From: Aliirhizobium wenxiniae
GTDB taxonomy: Bacteria > Pseudomonadota > Alphaproteobacteria > Rhizobiales > Rhizobiaceae
Assembly (NCBI RefSeq): GCF_019511445.1
Contig: NZ_JAEUAN010000002.1
Span: forward strand, 350,958 to 414,957
Length of the DNA stretch: 64,000 nt
Reading direction: 5' to 3'
Shown here: positions 26,356 to 36,194 of the stretch, piece by piece
Layout of the letters: each line of letters starts with the position of its first letter
Position numbering within the stretch: position 1 is the first letter of the stretch
Position numbers and translations under genes: made by a program
The notes under the pieces: generated by a model
What the model saw: only the letters and a program-made list of their open reading frames with translations
Database searches by the model: none
Told to the model about the DNA's origin: nothing

Positions 26356-27606
26356 TCAGGCGTAGCGGGAGACGGCAAGGTCCGTGGCGTCGATTTCGGG
26401 CTTGCGGCCGCTGACGAGATCGCTGATCAGCTTTGCCGAGCCGCAGCTCATCGTCCAGCCGAGCGTGCCGTGACCGGTATTGAGGAACAGGCCTTTCACC
26501 TTGGTCGCGCCGATCACCGGCGTGCCATCCGGCGTCATCGGGCGAAGGCCGGACCAGAAATCCGCCTTGCTGACATCGCCGCCCGGGAAAAGATCGGTGA
26601 CGGAATGTTCCAGCGTCGCACGGCGCTTCTGGCCGAGATCGTTGGTATAGCCAGAAATCTCCGCCATGCCGCCGACGCGGATGCGATCGCCAAGCCGGGT
26701 GATGGCAATCTTGTAGGTCTCGTCCATGACGGTCGATTCCGGTGCGCGCGATGCATCAACGATCGGGATCGTCAGCGAATAGCCCTTGACCGGATAGACG
26801 GGCAGCTTGATGCCGAATTGCTTGACCAGCAGAGGCGAATAACTGCCAAGCGCCACAACGACGGCATCGGCACGCAGCGTTTCGCGGTCGGTCACGACGC
26901 CGCGCACAACACCATTCTCGACATCAAGCGCCTTGATATTCGTGCCGTAGACAAACTTGACGCCGAGGTCTGCAGCCTTCAGCGCCAGCGCATTGGTGAA
27001 TTTGAAGCAGTCACCCGTTTCGTCCTTCGGCGTCAGCAACCCGCCTACGATCTTTTCGCGCACATGCCTGAGCGCCGGCTCGACGCGGATGCAGCCTTCG
27101 GGATCTAGCACGTCATAAGGAACGCCATCCGCGGCAAGCGCCTTGACGTCCTTGGCTGATGCATCGAGCTGCTGCTGGGTGCGAAACAGCTGCAGCGTGC
27201 CCTGCATGCGCTCGTCATAGGCAATCCCGGTTTCAGCACGCACTTCCGCAAGCGAAACGCGGGCATAATCGGCAATGCGCAGCATGCGGCTCTTGTTGAT
27301 CGCATAACGCTGCGACGTGCAGTTCATCAGCATCTGCGCCATCCACGAAAGCATGGTGGTGTCCATCTTCGGGCGCAGGATCAGAGGGGCATGTTCCATG
27401 AACAGCCACTTCATCGCCTTCATCGGAATGCCGGGAGCCGCCCAGGGGGAGCAGTAACCGAAGGAAACCTCACCGGCATTGGCGAAGCTGGTTTCCAGCG
27501 CCGGACCTTCCTGCCGGTCGACAACCGTAACCTCATGGCCGGCCTTGGCCAGCTGATAGGCGGATGTCACGCCGACAACGCCGGCTCCGAGAACGATGAC
27601 TTTCAT
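26356..27606 (-). CDS. dadA: D-amino acid dehydrogenase small subunit
   Basis: A 416-residue FAD enzyme. The N-terminal Rossmann motif is [19 protein letters not shown] and the C-terminal [20 protein letters not shown] is typical of DadA. It oxidatively deaminates D-amino acids, chiefly D-alanine, to 2-oxo acids, with electrons to the quinone pool. ATG 27606 was chosen over TTG 27633 because GGGGAA lies in front of it and the Rossmann fold begins there. It is divergent from an Lrp/AsnC regulator that probably controls it. No alanine racemase gene is in the window. Confidence 0.93.
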   Translation of the reverse strand: MKVIVLGAGVVGVTSAYQLAKAGHEVTVVDRQEGPALETSFANAGEVSFGYCSPWAAPGIPMKAMKWLFMEHAPLILRPKMDTTMLSWMAQMLMNCTSQRYAINKSRMLRIADYARVSLAEVRAETGIAYDERMQGTLQLFRTQQQLDASAKDVKALAADGVPYDVLDPEGCIRVEPALRHVREKIVGGLLTPKDETGDCFKFTNALALKAADLGVKFVYGTNIKALDVENGVVRGVVTDRETLRADAVVVALGSYSPLLVKQFGIKLPVYPVKGYSLTIPIVDASRAPESTVMDETYKIAITRLGDRIRVGGMAEISGYTNDLGQKRRATLEHSVTDLFPGGDVSKADFWSGLRPMTPDGTPVIGATKVKGLFLNTGHGTLGWTMSCGSAKLISDLVSGRKPEIDATDLAVSRYA

Positions 27607-27903
27607 GGAATTCCCCGATTTCTGCGTATTCAAATTTCAAGGATGGATGATGCTGTCGCGAGATAGACCGATCAGGATCTCATAGGAGATCGTTCTGGTC
27701 GCCTGCACAAGATCGCTCGTTTAAAAACAGGCCGCGTCGCTGATCTATAGCGCCGCTGGAAGCAGCCATTCTCTCACGCATCCAAACCCCTCTTTTCAGG
27801 GGACCATAATGAAATGATCGTGGAATTTCCTGCCGATCAATGGCAGAAAATTTGACGAAAGTATATTTATTGAAACGATCTGCGAAATTTTGGAACAATC
27901 TTC
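27607..27903. promoter_or_regulatory. Divergent control region dadA / Lrp-type regulator
   Basis: A gene-free stretch of 297 bases. It holds GATCTC-ATAG-GAGATC (27676-27691), a small CCCCT/AGGGG inverted repeat around 27785-27800, and an AT-rich segment just before the regulator start. These are plausible Lrp-family binding features, but no canonical Lrp box can be claimed. Confidence 0.4.
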
Positions 27904-28362
27904 ATGACGACCATTGACACTATCGATCGCAACATACTGCGTCTGTTGCGGCTCAATGCCCGCATGAGCAATGCAGCACTTGCGACGGAGGTCGGTCTAT
28001 CGCCTTCTGCCTGCCTCCGCCGTATCCGATTGCTGGAGGAGGCGGGCATCATCCGCGGCTATACGGCGCTTGTCGACAACGATCAGAACGGCATCGCCGT
28101 CATCATCAACATCACGCTGGAACGGCAGACGGAAGAATATCTCAACCGCTTCGAGGCGGCCGTTCGCAAATATCCGGAAATCCGGGAATGTTTCCTGATG
28201 ACAGGTGGCTCGGACTATCTGTTGCGTGTCGAAGTCGCCAATGCCGGCGAGTTCGAGCGCATCCACAAGGAGATCCTCTCGGCACTTCCGGGCGTGCTGC
28301 GCATCCATTCGAGCTTTTCGATCCGCAACGTCCTGATGACACGAAGCCGGAAAAGCCGCTGA
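27904..28362 (+). CDS. Lrp/AsnC family transcriptional regulator
   Basis: A 152-residue feast/famine regulator: an N-terminal helix-turn-helix (residues about 5-55; MSNAALATEVGLSPSACLRR) and a C-terminal RAM/ligand-binding domain (about 65-148). ATG at 27904. It is transcribed divergently from dadA, the standard arrangement in which the regulator responds to alanine or a related amino acid and activates dadA. It does not control the uronate operon by position, since a bidirectional terminator separates them. Confidence 0.92.
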   Translation: MTTIDTIDRNILRLLRLNARMSNAALATEVGLSPSACLRRIRLLEEAGIIRGYTALVDNDQNGIAVIINITLERQTEEYLNRFEAAVRKYPEIRECFLMTGGSDYLLRVEVANAGEFERIHKEILSALPGVLRIHSSFSIRNVLMTRSRKSR

Positions 28363-28378
28363 TCGGCCCGCAAACGCG

Positions 28379-28413
28379 AAAACGCCGCCCGTACTGAGCA
28401 CGGACGGCGTTTC
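28379..28413. terminator. Bidirectional terminator between the Lrp-type gene and kduD
   Basis: AAACGCCG (28380-28387) pairs with 28405-28412, extended inward by CCGT/ACGG with one mismatch. It lies between two convergent genes. T-rich ends on both sides (GTTTC and CGTTTTCGCGTTTG) support use in both directions. Confidence 0.65.
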
Positions 28414-28449
28414 GATTATCGAGTGTCCGGCGCAAAGGCGCCGAATGGA

Positions 28450-29235
28450 TCAGGGCTGCTTGCCGATATAGGCGAGGATACCGCCGTCGACATAGAGAAC
28501 GTGACCGTTGACGAAGTCGGATGCAGACGAAGCCAGGAACACAGCCGGTCCCTTCAGGTCCTGCGTGGTACCCCAACGGTTTGCCGGGGTCTTGGCCAGG
28601 ATGAAGGAGTTGAACGGATGGCCAGGCTCGCGCAGCGGCGCGGTCTGCGGGGTTTCGATATAGCCCGGGCCGATACCGTTGCACTGGATGTTCTGCGAAC
28701 CGTATTCGGAAGCGATGTTGCGGGTCAGCATCTTCAGACCGCCCTTGGCGGCTGCGTAAGCAGACACGGTTTCGCGACCGAGTTCGCTCATCATCGAGCA
28801 GATGTTGATGATCTTGCCACCACCGCGCTTGATCATGCCCGGAATGACGGCCTTAGCGAGGATGAACGGAGCGGTCAGGTCGATGTCGATGACCTGACGG
28901 AAGTCCTTGACGTCCATTTCGTGCATCGGCACGCGCTTGATGATGCCGGCATTGTTGACGAGGATATCGACAGAACCGAGGTCCTTTTCGATTTCGGCGA
29001 TCATCTTCTGTACGCCCGGTTCATCGGTCACGTCGCAGATGTAACCCTTGGCGTCGATGCCGGCTTCCTTGTAGGCTTCAAGGCCCTTTTTCAGAAAATC
29101 TTCGTTGATGTCGTTGAAGGCGATCGTGGCACCGGCTTCGGCGAGTGCGCTGGCCAGAGCAAAACCGATACCGTAGGAAGCACCGGTAACCAGCGCGACC
29201 TTGCCCTTGAGCGAGAAGCTATCTGCGTAAGTCAA
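28450..29235 (-). CDS. kduD: SDR oxidoreductase, KduD / gluconate 5-dehydrogenase (IdnO) type
   Basis: A 261-residue classical short-chain dehydrogenase: cofactor motif TGASYGIG, NNAG, catalytic Ser in CSMMSELGRE and YAAAK. The stretch ICSMMSELGRETVSAYAAAKGG is closer to IdnO (gluconate 5-dehydrogenase) than to enterobacterial KduD, but the operon with KduI, KDG permease and KDG kinase implies reduction of 2,5-diketo-3-deoxygluconate to KDG. The start is TTG at 29235, with AAGGA 9 nt upstream; no ATG is available. An internal terminator-like hairpin separates it from kduI, so its expression may be lower. Confidence 0.85.
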   Translation of the reverse strand: MTYADSFSLKGKVALVTGASYGIGFALASALAEAGATIAFNDINEDFLKKGLEAYKEAGIDAKGYICDVTDEPGVQKMIAEIEKDLGSVDILVNNAGIIKRVPMHEMDVKDFRQVIDIDLTAPFILAKAVIPGMIKRGGGKIINICSMMSELGRETVSAYAAAKGGLKMLTRNIASEYGSQNIQCNGIGPGYIETPQTAPLREPGHPFNSFILAKTPANRWGTTQDLKGPAVFLASSASDFVNGHVLYVDGGILAYIGKQP

Positions 29236-29259
29236 TGTCTGAAATCCTTACATTATTTT

Positions 29260-29289
29260 GAAAAATCGGGGCGACACTTATGCCGCCCC
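29260..29289 (-). terminator. Terminator-like hairpin between kduI and kduD
   Basis: On the minus strand GGGGCG (29284-29289) pairs with 29268-29273 around a 10-nt loop and is followed by GATTTTTC. It starts 15 bases after the kduI stop. It has the form of an intrinsic terminator but lies inside the operon, so it likely attenuates kduD. Confidence 0.6.
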
Positions 29290-29303
29290 GGTGAAGGCGA
29301 GGT

Positions 29304-30146
29304 TTAGCGCAGGTCGCTGATGGCGATGTGGTCCATGTCGTCGAAGGTCAGGTTTTCGCCGCACATTGCCCAGATGAAGGTGTAGTTGGCGGTACCGCAA
29401 CCGGCATGGATCGACCACGACGGAGAAATAACAGCCTGGTCGTTCTGGACGAGGATGTGGCGGGTCTGATCGCCTTCACCCATCATGTGGAAGACGGCCT
29501 GGTTTTCGGCGATGTTGAAGTAGTAGTAGATTTCCGAACGGCGCTCATGGGTATGCGCCGGCATCGTGTTCCAGACATTGCCCGGATCGAGTTCGGTCAG
29601 GCCCATCGAAAGCTGGCAGGTTTCCAGAACGTCCGGGTGGATGAACTGGTTGATGACGCGCTTGTTGGCAGTTGCGTTATCACCGACCGGCTTCTTCTGG
29701 GCATCGGCGATCGACAGGAAGGTCGTCTTGCAGACCTTATGGGCCGGAGCCGAGATCATGTAGAACTTGGCCGGGTTGGCCTTGTCCTTGCTCTTGAAGA
29801 CGACCGACTTGTGGCCCTTGGTGACGTAGAGGCAATCCTTGAAGGCGAGATTGTAGATTTCGCCGTCGACCTCGACAGAACCTTCGCCGCCAAGGTTGAA
29901 GATGCCGAGTTCGCGGCGTTCCAGCACGTAGTTAGTGCCGAAATTCTTCATGCAGTCGATGCCCTTGTCGAGCGGGACGGCTTCATTGACCGGCTTGCAG
30001 CCGAACACGACCATGCGGTCGACGTGGCTGTAAGTGGCGACGATCTCGTCATCGGCGAAAACCTTTTCGATCAGGAATTCGGCGCGCGTTTCCTCGGTCG
30101 TGTAGCGCTTGAAATCCTTCTGGCTGGCCGAATAGCGGATGTCCAT
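29304..30146 (-). CDS. kduI: 5-dehydro-4-deoxy-D-glucuronate isomerase
   Basis: A 280-residue cupin. The zinc-binding site is visible in MPAHTHERRSEIYYYF (His, His, Glu) with a further His in SWSIHAGCG. KduI converts 5-keto-4-deoxyuronate, released from unsaturated uronic-acid oligomers such as pectate breakdown products, to 2,5-diketo-3-deoxygluconate. ATG 30146 has GAGGAG 8 nt upstream. The length matches E. coli KduI (278). Confidence 0.95.
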   Translation of the reverse strand: MDIRYSASQKDFKRYTTEETRAEFLIEKVFADDEIVATYSHVDRMVVFGCKPVNEAVPLDKGIDCMKNFGTNYVLERRELGIFNLGGEGSVEVDGEIYNLAFKDCLYVTKGHKSVVFKSKDKANPAKFYMISAPAHKVCKTTFLSIADAQKKPVGDNATANKRVINQFIHPDVLETCQLSMGLTELDPGNVWNTMPAHTHERRSEIYYYFNIAENQAVFHMMGEGDQTRHILVQNDQAVISPSWSIHAGCGTANYTFIWAMCGENLTFDDMDHIAISDLR

Positions 30147-30192
30147 GATATTACTCCTCTAAGTATGATGGGATGTGTACGAGTGACGTCTA

Positions 30193-30654
30193 TCAGGCCA
30201 GAAGCTTGATGACGACCTTGCGCACCTTACCGGGCGCCTCGGCGGCACAGCCGGGACGATGGATGTCGGTCGGATAGAAGACGGCATAAGCGCCGGCTCC
30301 AAGAAGAAGATCGGTCTCGTCGGTGACCTTCGAGTAGAACTTGACGTCCTTGGTTTCGAAAAGATCCTCTTCAACCGTGTAATCGGCAGCAAGCGGTGCA
30401 TAACCGATGATTTCGCGACCGCTGAAGACGAACTGAATGTCGATGTAGCGGGCGTGGGATTCCGGACGCTTCTCGGCCTTGGGAGCCGTATCGTAATCCT
30501 GGATCAGGGCGAAGATGCTATCGCCTTCGATATCGACACGTCCGGCAGGCAATGCAGCGATATCCGTTTCGGCCAGGAACTTGAGGCCCTTCTGGATGTT
30601 CGCCGGCAGAGTTGCGGCATCGCGGTCGAGCGTGGCGAGATTGCTGAGATACAT
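30193..30654 (-). CDS. YhcH/YjgK/YiaL family cupin-like protein
   Basis: A 153-residue protein of the YhcH/YjgK/YiaL (DUF386) family, which occurs in sialic-acid and uronate operons and is thought to act on sugar-acid anomers or as a mutarotase/isomerase. The pattern HARYIDIQFVFSGREIIGYAPL and the late FYPTDIHRPGC are conserved in the family. It lies between the KDG permease and kduI genes, so a role in uronate or KDG handling is likely. Confidence 0.88.
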   Translation of the reverse strand: MYLSNLATLDRDAATLPANIQKGLKFLAETDIAALPAGRVDIEGDSIFALIQDYDTAPKAEKRPESHARYIDIQFVFSGREIIGYAPLAADYTVEEDLFETKDVKFYSKVTDETDLLLGAGAYAVFYPTDIHRPGCAAEAPGKVRKVVIKLLA

Positions 30655-30679
30655 GACTTTTTCCTCGGATGTACTGGAT

Positions 30680-30705
30680 GGGGCCAGTGGCGAAGCACCG
30701 GCCCC
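30680..30705 (-). terminator. Intercistronic hairpin between kdgT and the YhcH-family gene
   Basis: GGGGCC pairs with GGCCCC (30680-30685, 30700-30705), with an inner GTG/CAC pair block. No strong T run follows on the minus strand, so it is more likely an mRNA-stability or partial-attenuation element than a full terminator. Confidence 0.45.
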
Positions 30706-30714
30706 GTTCAGAGC

Positions 30715-31731
30715 TTAATGAGCAGCCTTCAGGGTGTCACCCGCATCGGCCTCATCGGCTTCCACTGTTTCGACGACACCGGCCCGCTTCTTCATGTACT
30801 TGGCGTACGTGCCGGTCAGGATCGGGACCAGGATCGCGGTAGTGAGGCATGCGGCAGCAACCAGCGAGGTAGCGGCGGCAGCGGCAGGCTTAAACTGCGG
30901 AGCCATTTCAGCGATGATCATCGGGTTGGCGACAGCAGCACCGGCAGCCGACGAAGCGGCCAGACCGGCGGTACCGTTACCGCCACCGATGAACTTGTCG
31001 GCAAGCATCAGCGGAATACCGGTGACGACGATGACGAGAACGCCGAGGATAATGCCACCGAGACCGGTCTGAACGATGACGTTCAGGTCGATGCCGTTAC
31101 CAAGCGCGAAGCCGAAGAACGGGATCAGGGTGGTGACGCCGCCCTTGAAGAAGGCGCGCAGATCCTTGTCCAGGTTACCGAGGATGAAGCCGATCAGGAA
31201 GGGCAGGACGGCGCCGACGAACAGGTGCGGTTCGAAGGTTGCAACGCCGGCTGCACCGAGGATCAGCATCGAGACCAGCGGACCCGATTCGATCGACATC
31301 AGGACGAAGGCGCCCGATTCTTCCTTGGTGCCGTATTGCTGCATGATGGCGGCGTAGAGACCACCATTGGTCATGTCCATGGCGGCGCAGATGGCCAGGG
31401 CCGAGAAGCCGATGAACAGGCCCGACTGCACACCTTCGAGCGGCAGGAACTGGGCAGCGATGTAGGTGGCGCCCCAGGCAACGAGCGTCTTGACGACGAC
31501 GAGGTTACCCGACTTGCGCAGAACCGTGCCGGTTGCGCGAAGGTCGATCGAGGTACCCATGCAGAAGAACCAGACGGCGAGGATCGGAACCGTGCCCGAG
31601 ATCAGGCCGTTGGTGAACGAACCGAAATAACTTCCGGCCCAGGGGAAAAAGGTCTTGCAGAGTGCGCCGAGAATGAGCGGCACGAGCATCAAACCGCCCG
31701 GGACCTTATCAATTGCCTTTTTAATATTCAT
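30715..31731 (-). CDS. kdgT: 2-keto-3-deoxygluconate permease
   Basis: A 338-residue KdgT family permease with about ten transmembrane helices. The N terminus [19 protein letters not shown] and the motifs [10 protein letters not shown] and [16 protein letters not shown] are family hallmarks. It imports KDG by proton symport. ATG 31731 has a perfect AAGGAGGA upstream, predicting strong translation. The C-terminal tail is charged and cytoplasmic. Confidence 0.95.
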   Translation of the reverse strand: MNIKKAIDKVPGGLMLVPLILGALCKTFFPWAGSYFGSFTNGLISGTVPILAVWFFCMGTSIDLRATGTVLRKSGNLVVVKTLVAWGATYIAAQFLPLEGVQSGLFIGFSALAICAAMDMTNGGLYAAIMQQYGTKEESGAFVLMSIESGPLVSMLILGAAGVATFEPHLFVGAVLPFLIGFILGNLDKDLRAFFKGGVTTLIPFFGFALGNGIDLNVIVQTGLGGIILGVLVIVVTGIPLMLADKFIGGGNGTAGLAASSAAGAAVANPMIIAEMAPQFKPAAAAATSLVAAACLTTAILVPILTGTYAKYMKKRAGVVETVEADEADAGDTLKAAH

Positions 31732-31760
31732 TTTTGTATTCCTCCTTAATATGAAGTTCG

Positions 31761-32741
31761 CTATTCCGCCGCGGTGGTTAAATTGCCGCGGCTAGCGATC
31801 TCCGTCTTGAAGACGTCGGGTGTGGCGTCTTTCGGTATGATTGCACCATGGTGCTGAACGACCGCGCCAGCGACGACGTGGGCACGGCGTGCTGCTTCCG
31901 CGGGTTCGATACCAAGGTTACGACCTAAAATATAAGTTGCTGAAAAACTGTCGCCGGCAGCGGTTGTGTCGACAACTTTCTCGACTTTGGTGGCTGGTAC
32001 GGTTTCGACCTTACCGCCATGGATGAGCGTTGCAACGCCCGGTCCGTCCTTGATCACTACTTCCAGCTGCGGCATTTTCGCAAAATATTCAATGCCTGCT
32101 TCCATGGTCTGGGCAAGCCCAAACACTTCGAGCTCCTCGATGGTAACGAGAACGCGGGTAGAAAATGCGATGACGCGTTCATAGGCTGCACGCGCATTTT
32201 CGATACCGCCCCAAAGCAGCGGACGATAGTTGCCATCGAAATCGACGGCGATACCGGCACGTGCGAGCTCTTCCAGCTTGACGAGCAGGCGCTCGCGGCT
32301 TTCCGGTTTCAACACAGCCAGACTGATGCCGGAGATATAGACGCTCGCGAACCCTTCGAGCGCAGCAAGAAGTTCGTCAGAACCCTCACCCTCGAACGTT
32401 TCGCGGGCGGCAGCCTCACCGCGCCAGTAGAAGAAGCGACGCTCACCGGTCGGATCGGTCTTGATGAAATAAAGACCGGGCCGCTGGCCCTTTCTGCGCA
32501 ACACGAGATGATCGTCGACACCCTGGGAATTCCAGAACGCCGCCATGTCCTCGCTGAAAGGATCGTCGCCGATTGCAGTTATGTACGAGACGAACGGTCC
32601 CAGACCGGCCCCCAACCGCGCCATATAAGCGGCGGTATTAAAGGTATCACCTCCGAAAGCCTGCGTGATCGAGCCGTCCGGTTTGCGTTGCAGTTCGACC
32701 ATGCATTCGCCGATCGATGCTACGCGTATTTCCAGTGGCAT
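31761..32741 (-). CDS. kdgK: 2-dehydro-3-deoxygluconokinase (PfkB family)
   Basis: A 326-residue ribokinase-type sugar kinase. The N terminus IGECMVELQ and [15 protein letters not shown], and the C-terminal anion-hole/base motif [14 protein letters not shown], are typical of KdgK. It phosphorylates KDG to KDPG for cleavage by Eda, which is not in the window. ATG 32741 has GGGAGG 5 nt upstream. It is the first gene of the uronate operon and is divergent from pflB across a 254-base control region. Confidence 0.93.
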   Translation of the reverse strand: MPLEIRVASIGECMVELQRKPDGSITQAFGGDTFNTAAYMARLGAGLGPFVSYITAIGDDPFSEDMAAFWNSQGVDDHLVLRRKGQRPGLYFIKTDPTGERRFFYWRGEAAARETFEGEGSDELLAALEGFASVYISGISLAVLKPESRERLLVKLEELARAGIAVDFDGNYRPLLWGGIENARAAYERVIAFSTRVLVTIEELEVFGLAQTMEAGIEYFAKMPQLEVVIKDGPGVATLIHGGKVETVPATKVEKVVDTTAAGDSFSATYILGRNLGIEPAEAARRAHVVAGAVVQHHGAIIPKDATPDVFKTEIASRGNLTTAAE

Positions 32742-32851
32742 TTTGCCTCCCTTCCGCCCCTAAAGGCATCGCGCTGTCCGATAAAAGGGGCTTGGATTAA
32801 GACGTCGTCCAGCGCCGAGGCCGACCATATTCACACTCATCAATTTCTACG

Positions 32852-32865
32852 TTGATCGGAATCAA
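32852..32865. promoter_or_regulatory. FNR/FixK box (anaerobox) TTGATCGGAATCAA
   Basis: A perfect TTGAT-N4-ATCAA match. If it works as a class-II activator site centred at -41.5, transcription of pflB would start near 32900, and TAGGTT at 32888-32893 is placed as a -10 box. It is 111 bases from the kdgK start, so it could also affect the divergent uronate operon. Confidence 0.85.
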
Positions 32866-32909
32866 ACTTCGATGCGCTCTACATTGGTAGGTTGCAGGTG
32901 GAAGCCACG

Positions 32910-32937
32910 GTCCTTTAAGATCTCATCTTTAGAGGAC
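32910..32937 (+). promoter_or_regulatory. Hairpin in the predicted pflB leader
   Basis: GTCCT-N2-AAGAT-CTC-ATCTT-N3-AGGAC forms two stacked 5-bp stems (32910-32937), just after the predicted transcription start and 58 bases before the pflB ATG. It may stabilise the 5' end of the message. Confidence 0.35.
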
Positions 32938-32995
32938 TGCGGTTGGGAGGGCGCTTCACCAAATGCCGAAAGGCAAAGCAAGAGGAAGAAGACTA

Positions 32996-35254
32996 ATGGG
33001 CATCCTTTCCCAAACAATCGTCCCCGCCGACGCTTGGGCCGGTTTTAAGGGCGACAAGTGGCGCGACGCCGTTGACGTGCGCGACTTCATCCAGAACAAC
33101 TACAAGCCCTACGAGGCGGACGGCGCATTTCTCGCCGGCCCTACGCCACGCACCTTGAAGGTCTGGGAAACACTCGGAGTGCTCCTCGCTGAGGAACGCA
33201 AGAAGGGTGTTCTCGACGTATCCGCCGATCGCGCCTCGACGATCACCGCACATGATGCGGGCTATATCGACAAGGACATCGAACTGATCGTCGGCCTGCA
33301 GACCGATGCGCCGCTCAAGCGCGCAATCATGCCGAACGGCGGCCTGCGTATGGTCGAAAACGGCCTTGAGGCCTTCGGCTTCACGCTCGACCCGTCGGTT
33401 CATGAAGTCTGGACAAAATATCGCAAGAGCCACAACCAGGGTATCTTCGACGTCTACAGCCCGGAAATTCTCGCCGCCCGCAAGTCCGGCGTCATCACCG
33501 GCCTGCCGGACGCCTATGGCCGTGGTCGCATCATCGGTGACTATCGCCGCGTTGCCCTCTACGGCACGGACGCACTGCGCGCCTTCCGCCTGAAGGACTT
33601 CCGCGCCATCGAAAACGAAGTCTTCAACGACGACGTCATGCGTCTGCGTGAAGAGATGTCCGAACAGTACCGCGCTCTCGACGAACTGAAGGAAATGGCT
33701 GCCAAGTATGGCTACGACATTTCCAAGCCGGCCACCAATGCCCGCGAAGCCGTCCAGTGGACCTACTTCGCCTACCTGGCAGCCGTGAAGGAACAGAACG
33801 GTGCGGCGATGTCGCTCGGCCGTGTCTCGACCTTCCTCGACATCTACATCCAGCGCGATATCGACGCAGGCATCCTGACCGAAGAACAGGCGCAGGAACT
33901 GATCGACGACATGATCATCAAGCTCCGGATCGTCCGCTTCCTGCGCACGCCAGAGTATGACCAGCTGTTCTCGGGCGATCCGACCTGGGTTACGGAATCG
34001 ATCGGTGGCGTCGGTGAAGACGGCCGTCCGCTGGTAACGAAGTCGAGCTTCCGCTTCTTGCACACGCTCTACAACCTCGGCCCGGCTCCAGAACCGAACC
34101 TGACCGTTTTGTGGAGCACCAAGCTGCCGGAAGGCTTCAAGAACTTCTGCGCCAAGGTCTCTGCCGATACCAGCGCCATCCAGTACGAAAACGACGACCT
34201 GATGCGTCCGAAATGGGGCGACGACTACGGCATTGCATGCTGCGTCTCGGCCATGCGGATCGGCAAGCAGATGCAGTTCTTCGGTGCCCGCTCCAACCTC
34301 GCAAAGGCTCTGCTCTATGCGATCAACGGCGGCGTCGATGAAAAGAGCGGTGCAGTCGTTGCCAAGGGCTTCGAACCGATCAAGGGCGACGTCCTTGATT
34401 ACGATGAAGTCATGGCCAAGTTCGACAAGATGATGGACTGGCTGGCCCAGACCTACGTCAAGGCACTCAACACCGTCCACTACATGCACGACAAATACGC
34501 TTACGAGCGTATCGAAATGGCGCTGCATGACCGCGACATTCTGCGCACCATGGCTTGCGGCATCGCCGGCCTGTCGGTCGCGGCGGACAGTCTGTCGGCT
34601 ATCAAGCATGCCAAGGTCAAGGTCATCCGCAACGAGGCAGGCCTCGCCGTCGATTACAAGATCGAAGGCACCTACCCCGCTTACGGCAACAACGACGACA
34701 GCGTTGACAGTATCGCTGTCTGGCTGACCGAAACCTTCATGAAGAAGGTCGCAGCACAGCCTTACTTCTATCGTAACTCGATGCCGACCCAGTCGGTGCT
34801 GACGATCACCTCCAACGTGGTCTACGGCAAGAAGACGGGCAACACGCCGGACGGCCGCCGTGCAGGCGAACCTTTCGCACCGGGCGCAAACCCGATGAAC
34901 GGTCGTGATACCAAGGGCTTCGTCGCAGCCGGCGCATCGGTTGCCAAGATCCCCTACGACGCCGCCCTCGACGGTATTTCCTGGACGGCTTCGGCAACAC
35001 CGGACTCGCTCGGTCGCACCAGCGAGGAACGTGCCAAGAACCTGGCAAATTGCCTGGATGCCTACACGGCAGCAGGCGGCTTCCATGTCAACGTCAACGT
35101 CTTCAACCGTGACACGCTCGTCCATGCCATGGACCATCCGGAACTGTATCCGCAGTTGACGGTTCGCGTGTCGGGATATGCGGTCAATTTCGTCAAGCTT
35201 ACTCGTGAACAGCAGCTCGACGTCATTTCCCGCACGTTCCACTCGAAGATGTAA
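32996..35254 (+). CDS. pflB: Pyruvate formate-lyase (formate C-acetyltransferase)
   Basis: A 752-residue glycyl-radical enzyme closely resembling E. coli PflB (760). The two active-site cysteines Cys415-Cys416 are in IACCVSAM, and the radical glycine Gly727 is in RVSGYAVNF, 25 residues from the end. It converts pyruvate and CoA to acetyl-CoA and formate under anoxia. ATG 32996 is favoured (GAGGA 9 nt upstream, N terminus like the family) over ATG 32963. It leads the pflB-pflA-ackA-pta-focA cluster behind an FNR box. PflB is uncommon in Rhizobiaceae, so horizontal acquisition is possible, although codon use is like the neighbours. Confidence 0.97.
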   Translation: MGILSQTIVPADAWAGFKGDKWRDAVDVRDFIQNNYKPYEADGAFLAGPTPRTLKVWETLGVLLAEERKKGVLDVSADRASTITAHDAGYIDKDIELIVGLQTDAPLKRAIMPNGGLRMVENGLEAFGFTLDPSVHEVWTKYRKSHNQGIFDVYSPEILAARKSGVITGLPDAYGRGRIIGDYRRVALYGTDALRAFRLKDFRAIENEVFNDDVMRLREEMSEQYRALDELKEMAAKYGYDISKPATNAREAVQWTYFAYLAAVKEQNGAAMSLGRVSTFLDIYIQRDIDAGILTEEQAQELIDDMIIKLRIVRFLRTPEYDQLFSGDPTWVTESIGGVGEDGRPLVTKSSFRFLHTLYNLGPAPEPNLTVLWSTKLPEGFKNFCAKVSADTSAIQYENDDLMRPKWGDDYGIACCVSAMRIGKQMQFFGARSNLAKALLYAINGGVDEKSGAVVAKGFEPIKGDVLDYDEVMAKFDKMMDWLAQTYVKALNTVHYMHDKYAYERIEMALHDRDILRTMACGIAGLSVAADSLSAIKHAKVKVIRNEAGLAVDYKIEGTYPAYGNNDDSVDSIAVWLTETFMKKVAAQPYFYRNSMPTQSVLTITSNVVYGKKTGNTPDGRRAGEPFAPGANPMNGRDTKGFVAAGASVAKIPYDAALDGISWTASATPDSLGRTSEERAKNLANCLDAYTAAGGFHVNVNVFNRDTLVHAMDHPELYPQLTVRVSGYAVNFVKLTREQQLDVISRTFHSKM

Positions 35255-35271
35255 CGCATAGCCGTTACGCT

Positions 35272-35298
35272 GGGCGCATATGGAACCCATATGCGCCC
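35272..35298 (+). terminator. Perfect 12-bp hairpin between pflB and pflA
   Basis: GGGCGCATATGG (35272-35283) pairs perfectly with 35287-35298 around AAC. It starts 17 bases after the pflB stop and has no T run. It would protect the pflB message end and lower read-through to pflA, fitting the need for far more enzyme than activase. Confidence 0.6.
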
Positions 35299-35338
35299 AC
35301 GCTGTTGACCAAAATTATCTAAAGACATGAGATGCCCC

Positions 35339-36136
35339 ATGGATGTTCATCGAGCGATCACCCGCCCGCCGAAGGCGCATGCCCCCGCAGGCACCCATTC
35401 TTCGACGGATTTCGGTTACCTGCATTCGGTTGAAAGCGGCGCGGCCGTTGACGGACCGGGCATGCGTTTCGTCTTCTTCATGGCCGGTTGCTTGTTCCGT
35501 TGTGTCTACTGCCACAACCCGGATACGTGGAAGCTTCACAACGGCCGCAAGATAACGGTCGAAGACGCTTTGGCGGAAGTCAAGCCTTATGCGGGCTTTC
35601 TGCGAATGGCCGGCGGCGTAACCATTTCAGGCGGTGAGCCTTTGATGCAGGCGCCTTTCGTCGGCGAGATGTTCAAGCGCTTCAAGACTGAACTCGGCCT
35701 TCACACTGCTCTCGACACCCAGGGCTATCTTCACGCGTCTGTCGACGACGCGTGGTTCGACAATGTTGACGTCGTCCTTCTCGACATCAAGCACAGCGAC
35801 CCCGAAGTCTATCAGCGCCTGACCGCGCAGCCGCTCCAGCCGACACTGGACTTCGCCCATCGCCTGCAGAGACTGCAGAAGAAGATCTGGCTGCGGTATG
35901 TCCTCGTGCCAGGCTGGACCGATGGTCATGACGACATCGCCAGGCTCGCCGATTTCGTCGCCGACCTTGGCTCGATCGTGGAGCGTGTCGAAGTGCTCCC
36001 CTTCCACCAGATGGGTACTCAGAAATGGGCGCAGTTGGGAATGGATTATCCGCTTGCCGGAGCCCCGACGCCAACCCCGGAATCCACTGCTGAAGCAAGA
36101 TCAATATTCGCGGAACGCGGGCTGACGGTCTTTTAA
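35339..36136 (+). CDS. pflA: Pyruvate formate-lyase activating enzyme (radical SAM)
   Basis: A 265-residue radical-SAM activase. The [4Fe-4S] motif CLFRCVYC (Cys51, Cys55, Cys58) is the CxxxCxxC of the family, followed by MAGGVTISGGEP (SAM-binding GGE). It installs the glycyl radical on PflB. ATG 35339 and ATG 35327 are both possible; neither has a strong ribosome site. The pflB stop is 84 bases upstream, with a stable hairpin between them. Confidence 0.94.
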   Translation: MDVHRAITRPPKAHAPAGTHSSTDFGYLHSVESGAAVDGPGMRFVFFMAGCLFRCVYCHNPDTWKLHNGRKITVEDALAEVKPYAGFLRMAGGVTISGGEPLMQAPFVGEMFKRFKTELGLHTALDTQGYLHASVDDAWFDNVDVVLLDIKHSDPEVYQRLTAQPLQPTLDFAHRLQRLQKKIWLRYVLVPGWTDGHDDIARLADFVADLGSIVERVEVLPFHQMGTQKWAQLGMDYPLAGAPTPTPESTAEARSIFAERGLTVF

Positions 36137-36194
36137 AGACCGCGTGCACCGGAAAATCGTTCCCAATCAAATTAAAATGACAAGGAATACCAAT

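Noticed and set aside
32993..35290. 765-codon frame antisense to the whole of pflB
   Set aside because: It is a high-GC third-position shadow: no ribosome site or recognisable domain, and composition dominated by Val/Asp/Arg/His; pflB opposite it is certain.
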